A stretch of DNA of 64,000 nucleotides from Propionibacterium sp. GTDB taxonomy: Bacteria > Actinomycetota > Actinomycetes > Propionibacteriales > Propionibacteriaceae. Location: the NCBI GenBank assembly GCA_012517405.1, contig JAAYVB010000004.1, positions 124,001 to 188,000 of the forward strand. Reading direction: 5' to 3'. A program made the translations under genes and the position numbers. Of the stretch, positions 35,012 to 42,130 are shown one piece after another. Numbering within the stretch: the first letter of the stretch is position 1; the number at the start of each line of letters is the position of its first letter. The notes beneath the pieces were generated by a model. It saw nothing but the letters and a program-made list of their open reading frames with translations, was not told the DNA's origin and ran no database searches.

Positions 35012-36257
35012 TGTGCAGGTGACCAGCGCTGATCTGATAGAGCCTGCCGCCAGATCTTTGCGTGTGGTGATGGTCTCGATGCATACCTCACCCACGGCGT
35101 CCCCAGGATCGGCGGATGCGGGCGGGATGAACGTGGTGGCGCTCAATTCCGCCCTGGCGCTGGCCGAGCGCGGACATCGCGTCGACCTACTGACCCGGCG
35201 CGACGATCCGGCTGCGCCCTTCGTGGTCGAACTGTCCCCGGGAGTGCGGCTGTTCAATCTGGACGCGGGACCTGCCGAGCCGGTCGCGAAGAGCGAGCAG
35301 GAGGTCTTGATCGAGCCGTTCAGTCAGGCGCTGGCTCGTTGGTGGCGTTCGGAGGGTGCCGACGTCGATATCGTCCATTCGCATCACTGGTTCTCCGGGG
35401 TGGCGGCGCTGCCGATCGCCCGCGCCGCCGGGGTGCCGCATCTGCAGAGCTATCACTCGGTGGCGGCACCGGCCGGTGCCCCGCTCGACGACGGCGAACA
35501 GCCCGAATCATCCGGACGCAATGCCGGCGAGCGCTTGGTCGCCGAGCAGTCGGACGGGATCATCGCGGTCAGCCAGGCCGAGAAGGCGACCGTCGTCGAA
35601 CGCCTGGGGGCCGCCCCCGAATGCGTGCGGGTGGTGCACCCGGGGGTGAACGTCGATCAGTTCCGGCCGCTTCGTCCCGGCGAACCGCATTGGGCCTGGG
35701 ACGGCTGTTACCTCCTGTTCGCCGCGCGACTTCAGCCGCTGAAGGCACCCGATCTGGCAGTGCGGATGCTCGCGGCGATGCCGGCCGGCGAGCGTCCACG
35801 ACTGGTGATCGCCGGAGAGACGTCGGCCGATTTCTCGTGGTACACCCAGGAACTGCGCGATCTGGTCGACTCGCTGGGGCTGACCGATGAGGTGACCTAT
35901 CTCGGCTCGCAGGACCGCGACGAGCTGGCCGCCATGATGCGCGGTGCCTGCGCGCTGCTGAACCCCAGTCGTTCCGAGACCTACGGTCTGATCAATCTGG
36001 AGGCATCGGCTTCGGGCGTCCCGGTGGTAGCCAGCCGAAATGGGGGCATGCCGGAGTCGGTGATCGACGACGTGACCGGATTGCTGCTCGACAGCCGCGA
36101 TCCCGAGGTGTGGGCCGAGGCGGTGAGCAGGTTCACCCATGAACCCGAGTACCGTGCCGCGTTCGGGCGGGCCGGTCGCGAGTTCGCGCTGACCCGCGCC
36201 TGGCCGGTCGTGGCCAAAGAATTGGAGACCATCTACCTTCAGGAGGTGGCGCCATGA
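35007..36257 (+). CDS. MshA-like GT4 glycosyltransferase
   Basis: The 416-residue protein is a two-domain GT-B glycosyltransferase. The N-terminus (VMVSMHTSPTASPGSADAGG then MNV) is the MshA hallmark: the SxHTSPxxxPGxxDxGGMNV loop. VHSHHWFSG and LLNPSRSETYGLINLEASAS (the E-x7-E region) are also conserved. MshA joins UDP-GlcNAc to inositol-3-phosphate in mycothiol synthesis. The sequence beyond these motifs is divergent, so another acceptor is possible. A TTG start at 35007 is used; GTG 35013 or 35019 are alternatives, and none has a good ribosome site. Translationally coupled with the next gene. Confidence 0.8.
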   Translation: MSVQVTSADLIEPAARSLRVVMVSMHTSPTASPGSADAGGMNVVALNSALALAERGHRVDLLTRRDDPAAPFVVELSPGVRLFNLDAGPAEPVAKSEQEVLIEPFSQALARWWRSEGADVDIVHSHHWFSGVAALPIARAAGVPHLQSYHSVAAPAGAPLDDGEQPESSGRNAGERLVAEQSDGIIAVSQAEKATVVERLGAAPECVRVVHPGVNVDQFRPLRPGEPHWAWDGCYLLFAARLQPLKAPDLAVRMLAAMPAGERPRLVIAGETSADFSWYTQELRDLVDSLGLTDEVTYLGSQDRDELAAMMRGACALLNPSRSETYGLINLEASASGVPVVASRNGGMPESVIDDVTGLLLDSRDPEVWAEAVSRFTHEPEYRAAFGRAGREFALTRAWPVVAKELETIYLQEVAP

Positions 36258-37033
36258 GGACGCCACTCGATGTGCTTGCCGGCGCTGCCGAATCCGACTC
36301 AATAGTTCCGCTGTTCGTGCACGCCCATCCCGACGACGAGACCGTGCAGACCGGCTCCCTGCTGGCGTGGCTGGCGGCCCAGGGGCTGCCGGTGAGCGTG
36401 CTGACCTGCACCCGGGGCGAGCAGGGCGAAATCGTTTCGGGGGTGCTGCCCGCATCGACTACGGCAGATGAGTTGGTCCGGGTGCGCGAGGCAGAACTGG
36501 CGCACGCGATCGAGACGCTCGGAGTGGCTGCGTCCTACTTTTTGGGGACGCCACCTGCCAGGGCCGCCGGGCTCGGACGACGGGACTACCACGATTCGGG
36601 GATGCGCTGGGTGGCCGAAGGCCTGGCCGGGCCCGCCGATATCGACGATCCGGACACCTTCACCGCGTCCCGCCTGGACGACGAGGTCGCCGACCTGCTG
36701 GCGCTGATCGATCGGGTCCGGCCGACGGTCGTCGTGGGCTATGACCGGCTGGGCAGCTACGGGCATCCCGATCATGTTCGGGCTCACGAACTCGCGGCTG
36801 TTGCTGCTGAGGCCGCCGGCCTGCCGCTTGTCGAGGTGGCCTCGGATCCCGACACCGACGGGTTCGAGTGGTTCGATCTGTCCGATCGCAAGCAGACGGT
36901 GATCCAGGCGTTGCGCTGCTACGCCACCCAGCTGACCGTGGTCGATGCCCACATCGTCCATGTCGGCGGTCAGCATCAGGCCCTGCCCCTGAGGGCCGGG
37001 CTGCGAGTGAAGGCGGATAGGGTCATCCCGTGA
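36254..37033 (+). CDS. MshB-like PIG-L deacetylase
   Basis: The 259-residue zinc amidase of the LmbE/PIG-L family has the first metal motif VHAHPDDE (His25, Asp27, Asp28) and the second ligand in GHPDH (about residue 170). RDYHDSGM resembles MshB (GRWRDSGM). MshB removes acetate from GlcNAc-inositol, step two of mycothiol synthesis, so it is a logical partner for the MshA-like gene. ATG 36254 overlaps the upstream TGA and its TGA overlaps the response-regulator ATG, so the three proteins are co-translated. A general sugar deacetylase role cannot be excluded. Confidence 0.82.
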   Translation: MRTPLDVLAGAAESDSIVPLFVHAHPDDETVQTGSLLAWLAAQGLPVSVLTCTRGEQGEIVSGVLPASTTADELVRVREAELAHAIETLGVAASYFLGTPPARAAGLGRRDYHDSGMRWVAEGLAGPADIDDPDTFTASRLDDEVADLLALIDRVRPTVVVGYDRLGSYGHPDHVRAHELAAVAAEAAGLPLVEVASDPDTDGFEWFDLSDRKQTVIQALRCYATQLTVVDAHIVHVGGQHQALPLRAGLRVKADRVIP

Positions 37034-37716
37034 GGATGATCGGCGAGCCCGATCAGGGCACGATCCGGGTGCTCCTCGTCGAGGACGAGGCGCTCGCGCA
37101 GCGCGCCATCGCCGCCTATCTGGCCGTGGCCGACGGCATTCAGCTGGTGGGTGTGGCCAATGACGGCCTGGAGGCGATCCAGCTGGCCACCGAAGTGGCT
37201 GCCGATGTCGCTATCGTCGACATCCACATGCCCCGGCTGAACGGCATCGAGACGACCCGGCGGCTGACCCGCAGCCCGTTCAACCTCAAGGTGCTCTGCT
37301 TCACCGCGCTGGCCAGCGATGAACTCCTGATCGACGCGTTGTCTGCCGGTGCGTCCGGCTTCCTGCTCAAATCGGACAGCCCCGAACTCATCCAGCATGG
37401 GGTGCGCAGCGCGCATTCCGGTGACGCGCTGATCTCTCCGCAACTGGTCTGCCAGGTACTAGCCCGCGTGCAGACCCGGACGCAGCCCCCGGCCGACCTT
37501 TCGGCGACCGAGGTCGACCTCGTCCGGCTGATCGGCTACGGACTGACGAACGCCCAGATCGGTACCCGGCTGGGCTACTCCATCAGCACCGTGAAGACCT
37601 ACGTGAGCCGCCTGCTGACGCGGCTCGACAGGCGTAATCGTGCCGAGATCGCGACCCTGGCCTACGAATGGGGACTCGTCGACGAGCGCAAGGGTCAATC
37701 AACCAAAGTTGATTGA
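37030..37716 (+). CDS. NarL/LuxR-type response regulator
   Basis: A 228-residue protein. The receiver domain (12-130) has the acidic pair Glu18/Asp19, phospho-acceptor Asp64 (VDIHMP), switch Thr in CFTALAS and Lys in LLKSDSP. The C-terminal LuxR HTH (about 155-215) reads LSATEVDLVRLIGYGLTNAQ, IGTRLGYSISTVKTYVSRLL. Start overlaps the deacetylase gene. The kinase is 240 bp downstream, with a short peptide gene between. A perfect inverted repeat spans its stop codon and could be its own binding site for the peptide promoter. Confidence 0.92.
   Translation: MRMIGEPDQGTIRVLLVEDEALAQRAIAAYLAVADGIQLVGVANDGLEAIQLATEVAADVAIVDIHMPRLNGIETTRRLTRSPFNLKVLCFTALASDELLIDALSAGASGFLLKSDSPELIQHGVRSAHSGDALISPQLVCQVLARVQTRTQPPADLSATEVDLVRLIGYGLTNAQIGTRLGYSISTVKTYVSRLLTRLDRRNRAEIATLAYEWGLVDERKGQSTKVD
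37695..37716. promoter_or_regulatory. Inverted repeat upstream of the peptide gene
   Basis: TCAATCAAC (37695-37703) and GTTGATTGA (37708-37716) are perfect reverse complements around CAAA. It covers the end of the response-regulator gene, 72 bases before the peptide ATG. The AT-rich sequence in a GC-rich region fits a response-regulator operator, or a weak terminator hairpin. Confidence 0.5.
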
Positions 37717-37787
37717 GCCGGTGTGCGTTCCTGTGAAGGCCGTGCCGCGGGTTAGCCTGTAGCCAACCATCGCGGGAAGGAGTTGCC

Positions 37788-37910
37788 ATGAGCGCACCGA
37801 TCACTGTGTCCGCAATCGCCAAGTATGCGGCGATCGCCGGATTGGTCATCACGAACTTCAGCAGCGGAGAGGCCTGGTACTGCCAGGTCTTCTTCTGGGT
37901 ATGCCGCTAA
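37788..37910 (+). CDS. Unrecognised 40-residue two-cysteine peptide, candidate signal
   Basis: The short gene has a strong Shine-Dalgarno (AAGGAG six bases before the ATG) and encodes MSAPITVSAIAKYAAIAGLV followed by a Gly/Ser turn (TNFSSGEA) and the aromatic end WYCQVFFWVCR. Two cysteines (residues 32 and 39) flank a six-residue hydrophobic loop, allowing a disulfide- or thioether-bridged octapeptide ring. Residues 8-22 could form an amphipathic or membrane helix. It stands between a response regulator and a multi-TM histidine kinase on the same strand, the layout of peptide-pheromone systems. No modification or export gene is adjacent. I do not recognise the family; coding is inferred from the ribosome site and position. 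Confidence 0.6.
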   Translation: MSAPITVSAIAKYAAIAGLVITNFSSGEAWYCQVFFWVCR

Positions 37911-37953
37911 CCAGCTCGCTGGCCTCCCACAGATTCGGGGGCTCTACCGATTC

Positions 37954-39150
37954 TTGCAGTCCGGATGGGTGGAGTTGTCGCTGGCACTGCTGGCGGTCGG
38001 CATCGGCATCTCCAGTCCCCCGGAAACAGCGTTGACCTGGCTGACGCTGGCGGTGTTCGGCGTCGGTGCGGCCGTTTCGGGGATCGCAGTCCTGCTCGGT
38101 ACGGCGTTGGTCTGCGTCGGCTTGCTCATCTCGCTCACGTTGCCGCCCGACCAGGTTTCGGCCGCCGGGCTGGCGCTGTTCGTGCCGATCATTGCGGCTG
38201 TGCGGCTCTGGTCTCGGTATGCCATCGCGATCACTCTCGTCCTGGTCGGTCTCGGCTTCTACACGATGTTCGTCCACGCGACCGGTGATCGTCCGCTCAC
38301 GCTTGCCATCGTCGCGATCTTCCCGACCCTCCTGGCGCTGAGCCTGGGCGCGGGCCTGGTGATACGGTCGTCGCGCCAACAGCTGGAGAACGAGCGGCAG
38401 CGAGCGGACGAGCGGTTGGCCGAGCTGCGCCTGGAACTCGCCCGCGAACTGCACGACAACGCTGTTCACAAGATCTCGCAGGCCGCCATGCTCGCGCACA
38501 TGGCGGCTCTGCACCCTGATACCCCGCCCGAGCTGAGCCGGGAATTCACCGAGATCGCGACCTCTTGTAATGACGCGGCCCACGAGCTGCGCCTGCTGCT
38601 GACCGGTTTGCGCCAGGACAATCCCAGCCTCAGCGACGGCCAACCGCAGATCATCGACGCAGACGCATTGATCGCGCTCGTCGAAGGTCAGGCCGACCGG
38701 CTGGCCGCCCTCGGTTTCACCGTCACCCACGATCTCAACATCAATGCGCCGACGAGCCTGCAATGCCGCACGCTCGCCGCGATCAGCGTCGAAGCCGTCA
38801 ACAACATCATCCAGCACGCGCCGGCGAGGAGCGACTGCAGCATCCGGGTTGTGCAGCAGGGCTCCACGGTGGTGGCCGAGTTCACCAACCACACCCGTAG
38901 CGCCAGGCAAGCGGCCACTCGGCCGTCGTTCGGCCTGCTCGGCATCGAGGAGCGCGCCAGGGCGGCGGGCGGGTACATCACGATCAGCAAACCGCCGGGT
39001 TATTGGCGGCTGGAGGTCACGCTGCCCTCGCTGCCGTCGGTGGTCGATGCCGAACCTCGCTCTCAGAGCCCCGCAGCATCACCGACCTTTCCGCCGGAGC
39101 AGGGGAAACCGTCATTGACCGACGCGAGACCGACCGACTACCGGATCTGA
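37954..39150 (+). CDS. Multi-TM HisKA_3-type sensor histidine kinase
   Basis: About 398 residues. The N-terminal 130 residues are six hydrophobic helices with little extracellular sequence, suggesting sensing within or at the membrane. The dimerisation domain has the phospho-acceptor His167 (ARELHDNAVHKISQ). The HATPase domain has VEAVNNIIQHA (N box) and FGLLGIEERARAAGG (G box). It is the HisKA_3 partner expected for a NarL-type regulator. The frame opens back to 37825 across the peptide gene, but the first reasonable start after the peptide is TTG 37954 (or GTG 37969). The C-terminal 45 residues are disordered. Confidence 0.88.
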   Translation: MQSGWVELSLALLAVGIGISSPPETALTWLTLAVFGVGAAVSGIAVLLGTALVCVGLLISLTLPPDQVSAAGLALFVPIIAAVRLWSRYAIAITLVLVGLGFYTMFVHATGDRPLTLAIVAIFPTLLALSLGAGLVIRSSRQQLENERQRADERLAELRLELARELHDNAVHKISQAAMLAHMAALHPDTPPELSREFTEIATSCNDAAHELRLLLTGLRQDNPSLSDGQPQIIDADALIALVEGQADRLAALGFTVTHDLNINAPTSLQCRTLAAISVEAVNNIIQHAPARSDCSIRVVQQGSTVVAEFTNHTRSARQAATRPSFGLLGIEERARAAGGYITISKPPGYWRLEVTLPSLPSVVDAEPRSQSPAASPTFPPEQGKPSLTDARPTDYRI

Positions 39151-39185
39151 GGCCCCGGATTTGAGGCACGGCATCTGAGGCACCC
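39144..39185. repeat. Three imperfect 14-bp tandem repeats
   Basis: GATCTGAGG, GATTTGAGG and CATCTGAGG recur at 39144, 39158 and 39172 with similar flanks, across the stop of the kinase gene and up to the end of prs. Minor, probably without function beyond possible transcript-end structure. Confidence 0.6.
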
Positions 39186-39187
39186 GG

Positions 39188-40168
39188 TCAGAACAGCCCC
39201 GCGGGAGCGGTGGGGGGAGCGTAGACGGGATCGACGCCCTGGAAGAGCTTGCTGACTGAGCGTCCCTGATGGATGCGTCCGATCGCTTCAGCGAAAAGCG
39301 GAGCGACACTGATCGTGGTCAGTTCGGGCCAGCCGGTCGGCGGCGGCACGGTGTCGGTGGCGACCACATTGTCGATGAACTCGTTGGTGCGCAGCCGCTC
39401 GACGGCGCGTCCGGCGAACAGCCCATGGGTGCAGGCAACCGTCACCGACAGAACGCCGAAGTCCCGGAGCCGTTGGGTGATCTCGAGGATCGACCCGCCG
39501 GTGGCGATCTCGTCGTCCAGCACGATCGCGTGCCGCCCGGTGACATCGCCGACGATCGAATCGACCACCACTCTGTCATCTGCCAATCGCCGCTTGCTGC
39601 CGGCGGCGACCGGCAGCCCGAGTAGCCGGGCGAACTGGGTGGCGTTCTTCGCGTTGCCCAGGTCGGGGCTGACGACTACGCCATTGCTCAGATCGGTGGC
39701 GCGGAAATGGTCCGCCAGCACCCCGAGCGCAGTCAGCTGATCGACCGGACAGCTGAAGAAGCCCTGCACCTGCGGCGAGTGCAACTGCATCGTCAGCACT
39801 CTCGAAACCCCCGCAGTGACCAAGAGATCGGCGACCAGGCGCCCGCCCAGCGATATGCGGGAGGCGTCCTTCTTGTCCGAACGCGCGTAGGAGTAGTGCG
39901 GAATCACAGCGGTGATCTGGGCTGCGGATGCTCCGCGGGCCGCATCGATCATCAGCAGCAACTCCATCAGGTGTTCCTGAGTTCGCGGAACCAGCGGCTG
40001 GATGATGTAAACGTCGCGCTGCCGGACATTGGTCAGCAACTGGGCCTGCAGGCAGTCATTGCTGAACCGGCTGAGGCGCACCGGCGACACCCTGGTGCCC
40101 AGGTGTTCACAGATCTGATTGGCGAACGTTTGGTGCGCCGATCCGGAGAAGATGACGATGTCCTTCAC
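39188..40168 (-). CDS. prs: Ribose-phosphate pyrophosphokinase (PRPP synthetase)
   Basis: The 326-residue protein shows the PRPP synthetase pattern: IFSGSAHQTFANQICEHLGT at the N-terminus, the catalytic flexible loop in PHYSYARSDKKD, and the PRPP-binding VVLDDEIATGGSI. It makes PRPP from ribose-5-phosphate and ATP for nucleotide, NAD, His and Trp synthesis. The sequence departs from the canonical type (YARSDKK in place of YARQDRK; SIxVAPLFAEAI near the end), so it may be a secondary isoform. It ends tail to tail with the histidine kinase. Confidence 0.88.
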   Translation of the reverse strand: MKDIVIFSGSAHQTFANQICEHLGTRVSPVRLSRFSNDCLQAQLLTNVRQRDVYIIQPLVPRTQEHLMELLLMIDAARGASAAQITAVIPHYSYARSDKKDASRISLGGRLVADLLVTAGVSRVLTMQLHSPQVQGFFSCPVDQLTALGVLADHFRATDLSNGVVVSPDLGNAKNATQFARLLGLPVAAGSKRRLADDRVVVDSIVGDVTGRHAIVLDDEIATGGSILEITQRLRDFGVLSVTVACTHGLFAGRAVERLRTNEFIDNVVATDTVPPPTGWPELTTISVAPLFAEAIGRIHQGRSVSKLFQGVDPVYAPPTAPAGLF

Positions 40169-40251
40169 GCGGTGAGATCCCTTCGAGCCTCGCGTTGCTG
40201 ACCTTCTCAGCCTAGTGGGTGCGGCCCGGGTTGAGGGCCGGTCGCGCGTCA

Positions 40252-40338
40252 GTGCCTGATCTTCTTCAGTTGGCGCCCGAAGTCGCCGAAACGGCCATTT
40301 GGATCGATCCAGCCGGCGAAGTGAAGAAGATCAGGCAC
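40252..40338. repeat. 87-bp inverted-repeat element, copy B
   Basis: The ends GTGCCTGATCTTCTTCA (40252-40268) and TGAAGAAGATCAGGCAC (40322-40338) are a perfect 17-bp inverted repeat around a 53-bp interior. The interior contains TGGATCGATCCA. Same length as copy A (29838-29924) and opposite orientation. It lies between prs and the acyl-CoA ligase gene, ending 58 bases before the ligase ATG. Confidence 0.88.
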
Positions 40339-40396
40339 GCCCGTGGTGTCCGTTGTCCTCGGTCATGTGGCTGGCTGCTGTGAAAGAATTCAACAC

Positions 40397-42130
40397 ATGG
40401 CCACCGATCCGAATCAGACCCAAGCCGACCTGCCGCCGTGGCGTCGGACCCTCGACGACGGTTCCCCCTACTGGACGAAGCACTACCAGCCGGGCGTACC
40501 CGCCGAGATCGAGTTGCCCACCAAGCCGCTGACCACATTGCTGGAGACCGCGGTGCGAGAAGGCGGCTCGCACGTGGCCACGGATTTCTTCGGTGCCGAG
40601 ATGACCTATCGGCAGCTGGGGGACCGGGTGGCGCGGGCTGCCGAAGGGTTGCGCCGGCTCGGCGTGCGGGCCGGTGATCGGGTGGCGCTGTTGCTACCGA
40701 ACTGTCCTCAGCATCTGATCGCCTTCTATGCCGTGCTCCGGCTGGGTGCGGTGGTCATCGAACACAATCCGTTGTACACGGCGCCCGAGCTGGAGCGGCT
40801 CTTCGAAGACCACGGGGCACGGGTGGCCATCTGCCTGGATTCGGCGATCCACACCCTCGACGAGCTGCCCACGTACGCGCGGCCGGCCACCGTGGTCTCG
40901 GTGAACCTGATCAAGGCGCTGCCAAAGAGGCTGCAGCTGGCGCTGGGGCTGCCGGTTCCGGCGCTCAAGAAGAAGCGCGCTGCCTTGTCGAGCGGCACCA
41001 AGGGGACCATCAGTTGGGAGAAGCTGATCAAGCACCGCCCGCTCAGCCGCCGCTTCCCGCGTCCGGATGTGCATGATCTGGCCGTCATCCAGTACACCTC
41101 GGGCACCACCGGCAGCGCCAAGGGTGCCATGCTCACGCACTTCAATCTCTATTCGAACGCCCGGCAGGGCGAGGCGTGGATGCTCGGAGCCGAGCCGCGA
41201 CGCGAAACCAGCTACGCGGTGCTGCCGATGTTCCATGCTTTCGGCGTCACCATGCACACCACCTTCGGCGTGCTCAAGCAGTCCCGTCAGGTGCTGTTCC
41301 CCAAACCCGACACCGCGATGATCCTGGACGCCTGGCACAAGCACCCAGCGAGCATCTACTGCGTTGTGCCGATTCTGTACCAACGCACCGCAGAAGGCGC
41401 CCGGGATCGCGGCCAGTCGCTGGCGAGTGCCCGCTGGTGCATCTCCGGTGCGATGGCGCTGCCCGAGGAGACCCGCGAGCTGTGGGAATCGGTGTCCAGT
41501 GGGCTGCTGGTCGAGGGCTACGGGCTCACCGAGGCATCCCCGGTGGCGCTCGGCAACCCGTTCTTCCCGACCAGGGTGTCCGGGACGATCGGTGTCCCGT
41601 TCCCGTCGACCCTGATGAAGGTCGTCGAGGTGGACGATCCGTCGCGCGAGGTCGGTGTCGATGAGCCCGGAGAACTGCTGATCAAGGGCCCCCAGGTCTT
41701 CCAGGGATATTGGCGCGATCCGGAGACGACATCGGACACCCTGGTGGATGGCTGGTTGCGCACCGGCGACGTGGTCACCGTCGACAACGAGGGCTTCACC
41801 ACGATCGTCGACCGCAAGAAAGAGATCATCATCACCGGCGGATTCAACGTCAGCCCCAGCGAGGTCGAGCAGGTGCTCAAACAGCACGAGGGGATCGACG
41901 ATGTCGCGGTGGTGGGGCTACCCACCGAGCGCGGGGACGAGGAAGTCGTCGCTGCGGTCGTCCCGGCTGAAGGTTTCGAGCTGAACGACGACGAACTGCG
42001 CACCTGGGCGAAACAGAGCCTGGCCGCCTACAAGGTGCCCCGGCACTTCATCAAGGTGGACGAGCTGCCCCGCTCGCTGCTGGGCAAGGTGCTCCGTGGT
42101 GAGGTGCGCAAGCAGATCGCACACAAGTGA
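40397..42130 (+). CDS. Long-chain fatty-acid-CoA ligase (AMP-forming)
   Basis: The 577-residue adenylate-forming enzyme has YTSGTTGSAKGAMLTH (ATP/AMP signature), GYGLTEASP, and the C-terminal hinge DRKKEIIITGGFNVSPSEVE with GKVLRGEVRK carrying the catalytic Lys. It activates a fatty acid to acyl-CoA through acyl-AMP. ATG 40397 was preferred to 40343, which lies at the repeat edge. Its stop overlaps the GTG of the next flavoprotein gene, implying joint function in lipid or steroid-like substrate metabolism. Confidence 0.92.
   Translation: MATDPNQTQADLPPWRRTLDDGSPYWTKHYQPGVPAEIELPTKPLTTLLETAVREGGSHVATDFFGAEMTYRQLGDRVARAAEGLRRLGVRAGDRVALLLPNCPQHLIAFYAVLRLGAVVIEHNPLYTAPELERLFEDHGARVAICLDSAIHTLDELPTYARPATVVSVNLIKALPKRLQLALGLPVPALKKKRAALSSGTKGTISWEKLIKHRPLSRRFPRPDVHDLAVIQYTSGTTGSAKGAMLTHFNLYSNARQGEAWMLGAEPRRETSYAVLPMFHAFGVTMHTTFGVLKQSRQVLFPKPDTAMILDAWHKHPASIYCVVPILYQRTAEGARDRGQSLASARWCISGAMALPEETRELWESVSSGLLVEGYGLTEASPVALGNPFFPTRVSGTIGVPFPSTLMKVVEVDDPSREVGVDEPGELLIKGPQVFQGYWRDPETTSDTLVDGWLRTGDVVTVDNEGFTTIVDRKKEIIITGGFNVSPSEVEQVLKQHEGIDDVAVVGLPTERGDEEVVAAVVPAEGFELNDDELRTWAKQSLAAYKVPRHFIKVDELPRSLLGKVLRGEVRKQIAHK

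Noticed and set aside
37825-37953. Histidine-kinase start at ATG 37825
   Set aside because: It overlaps the peptide gene in another frame and the residues are not kinase-like; a start after the peptide is more credible.
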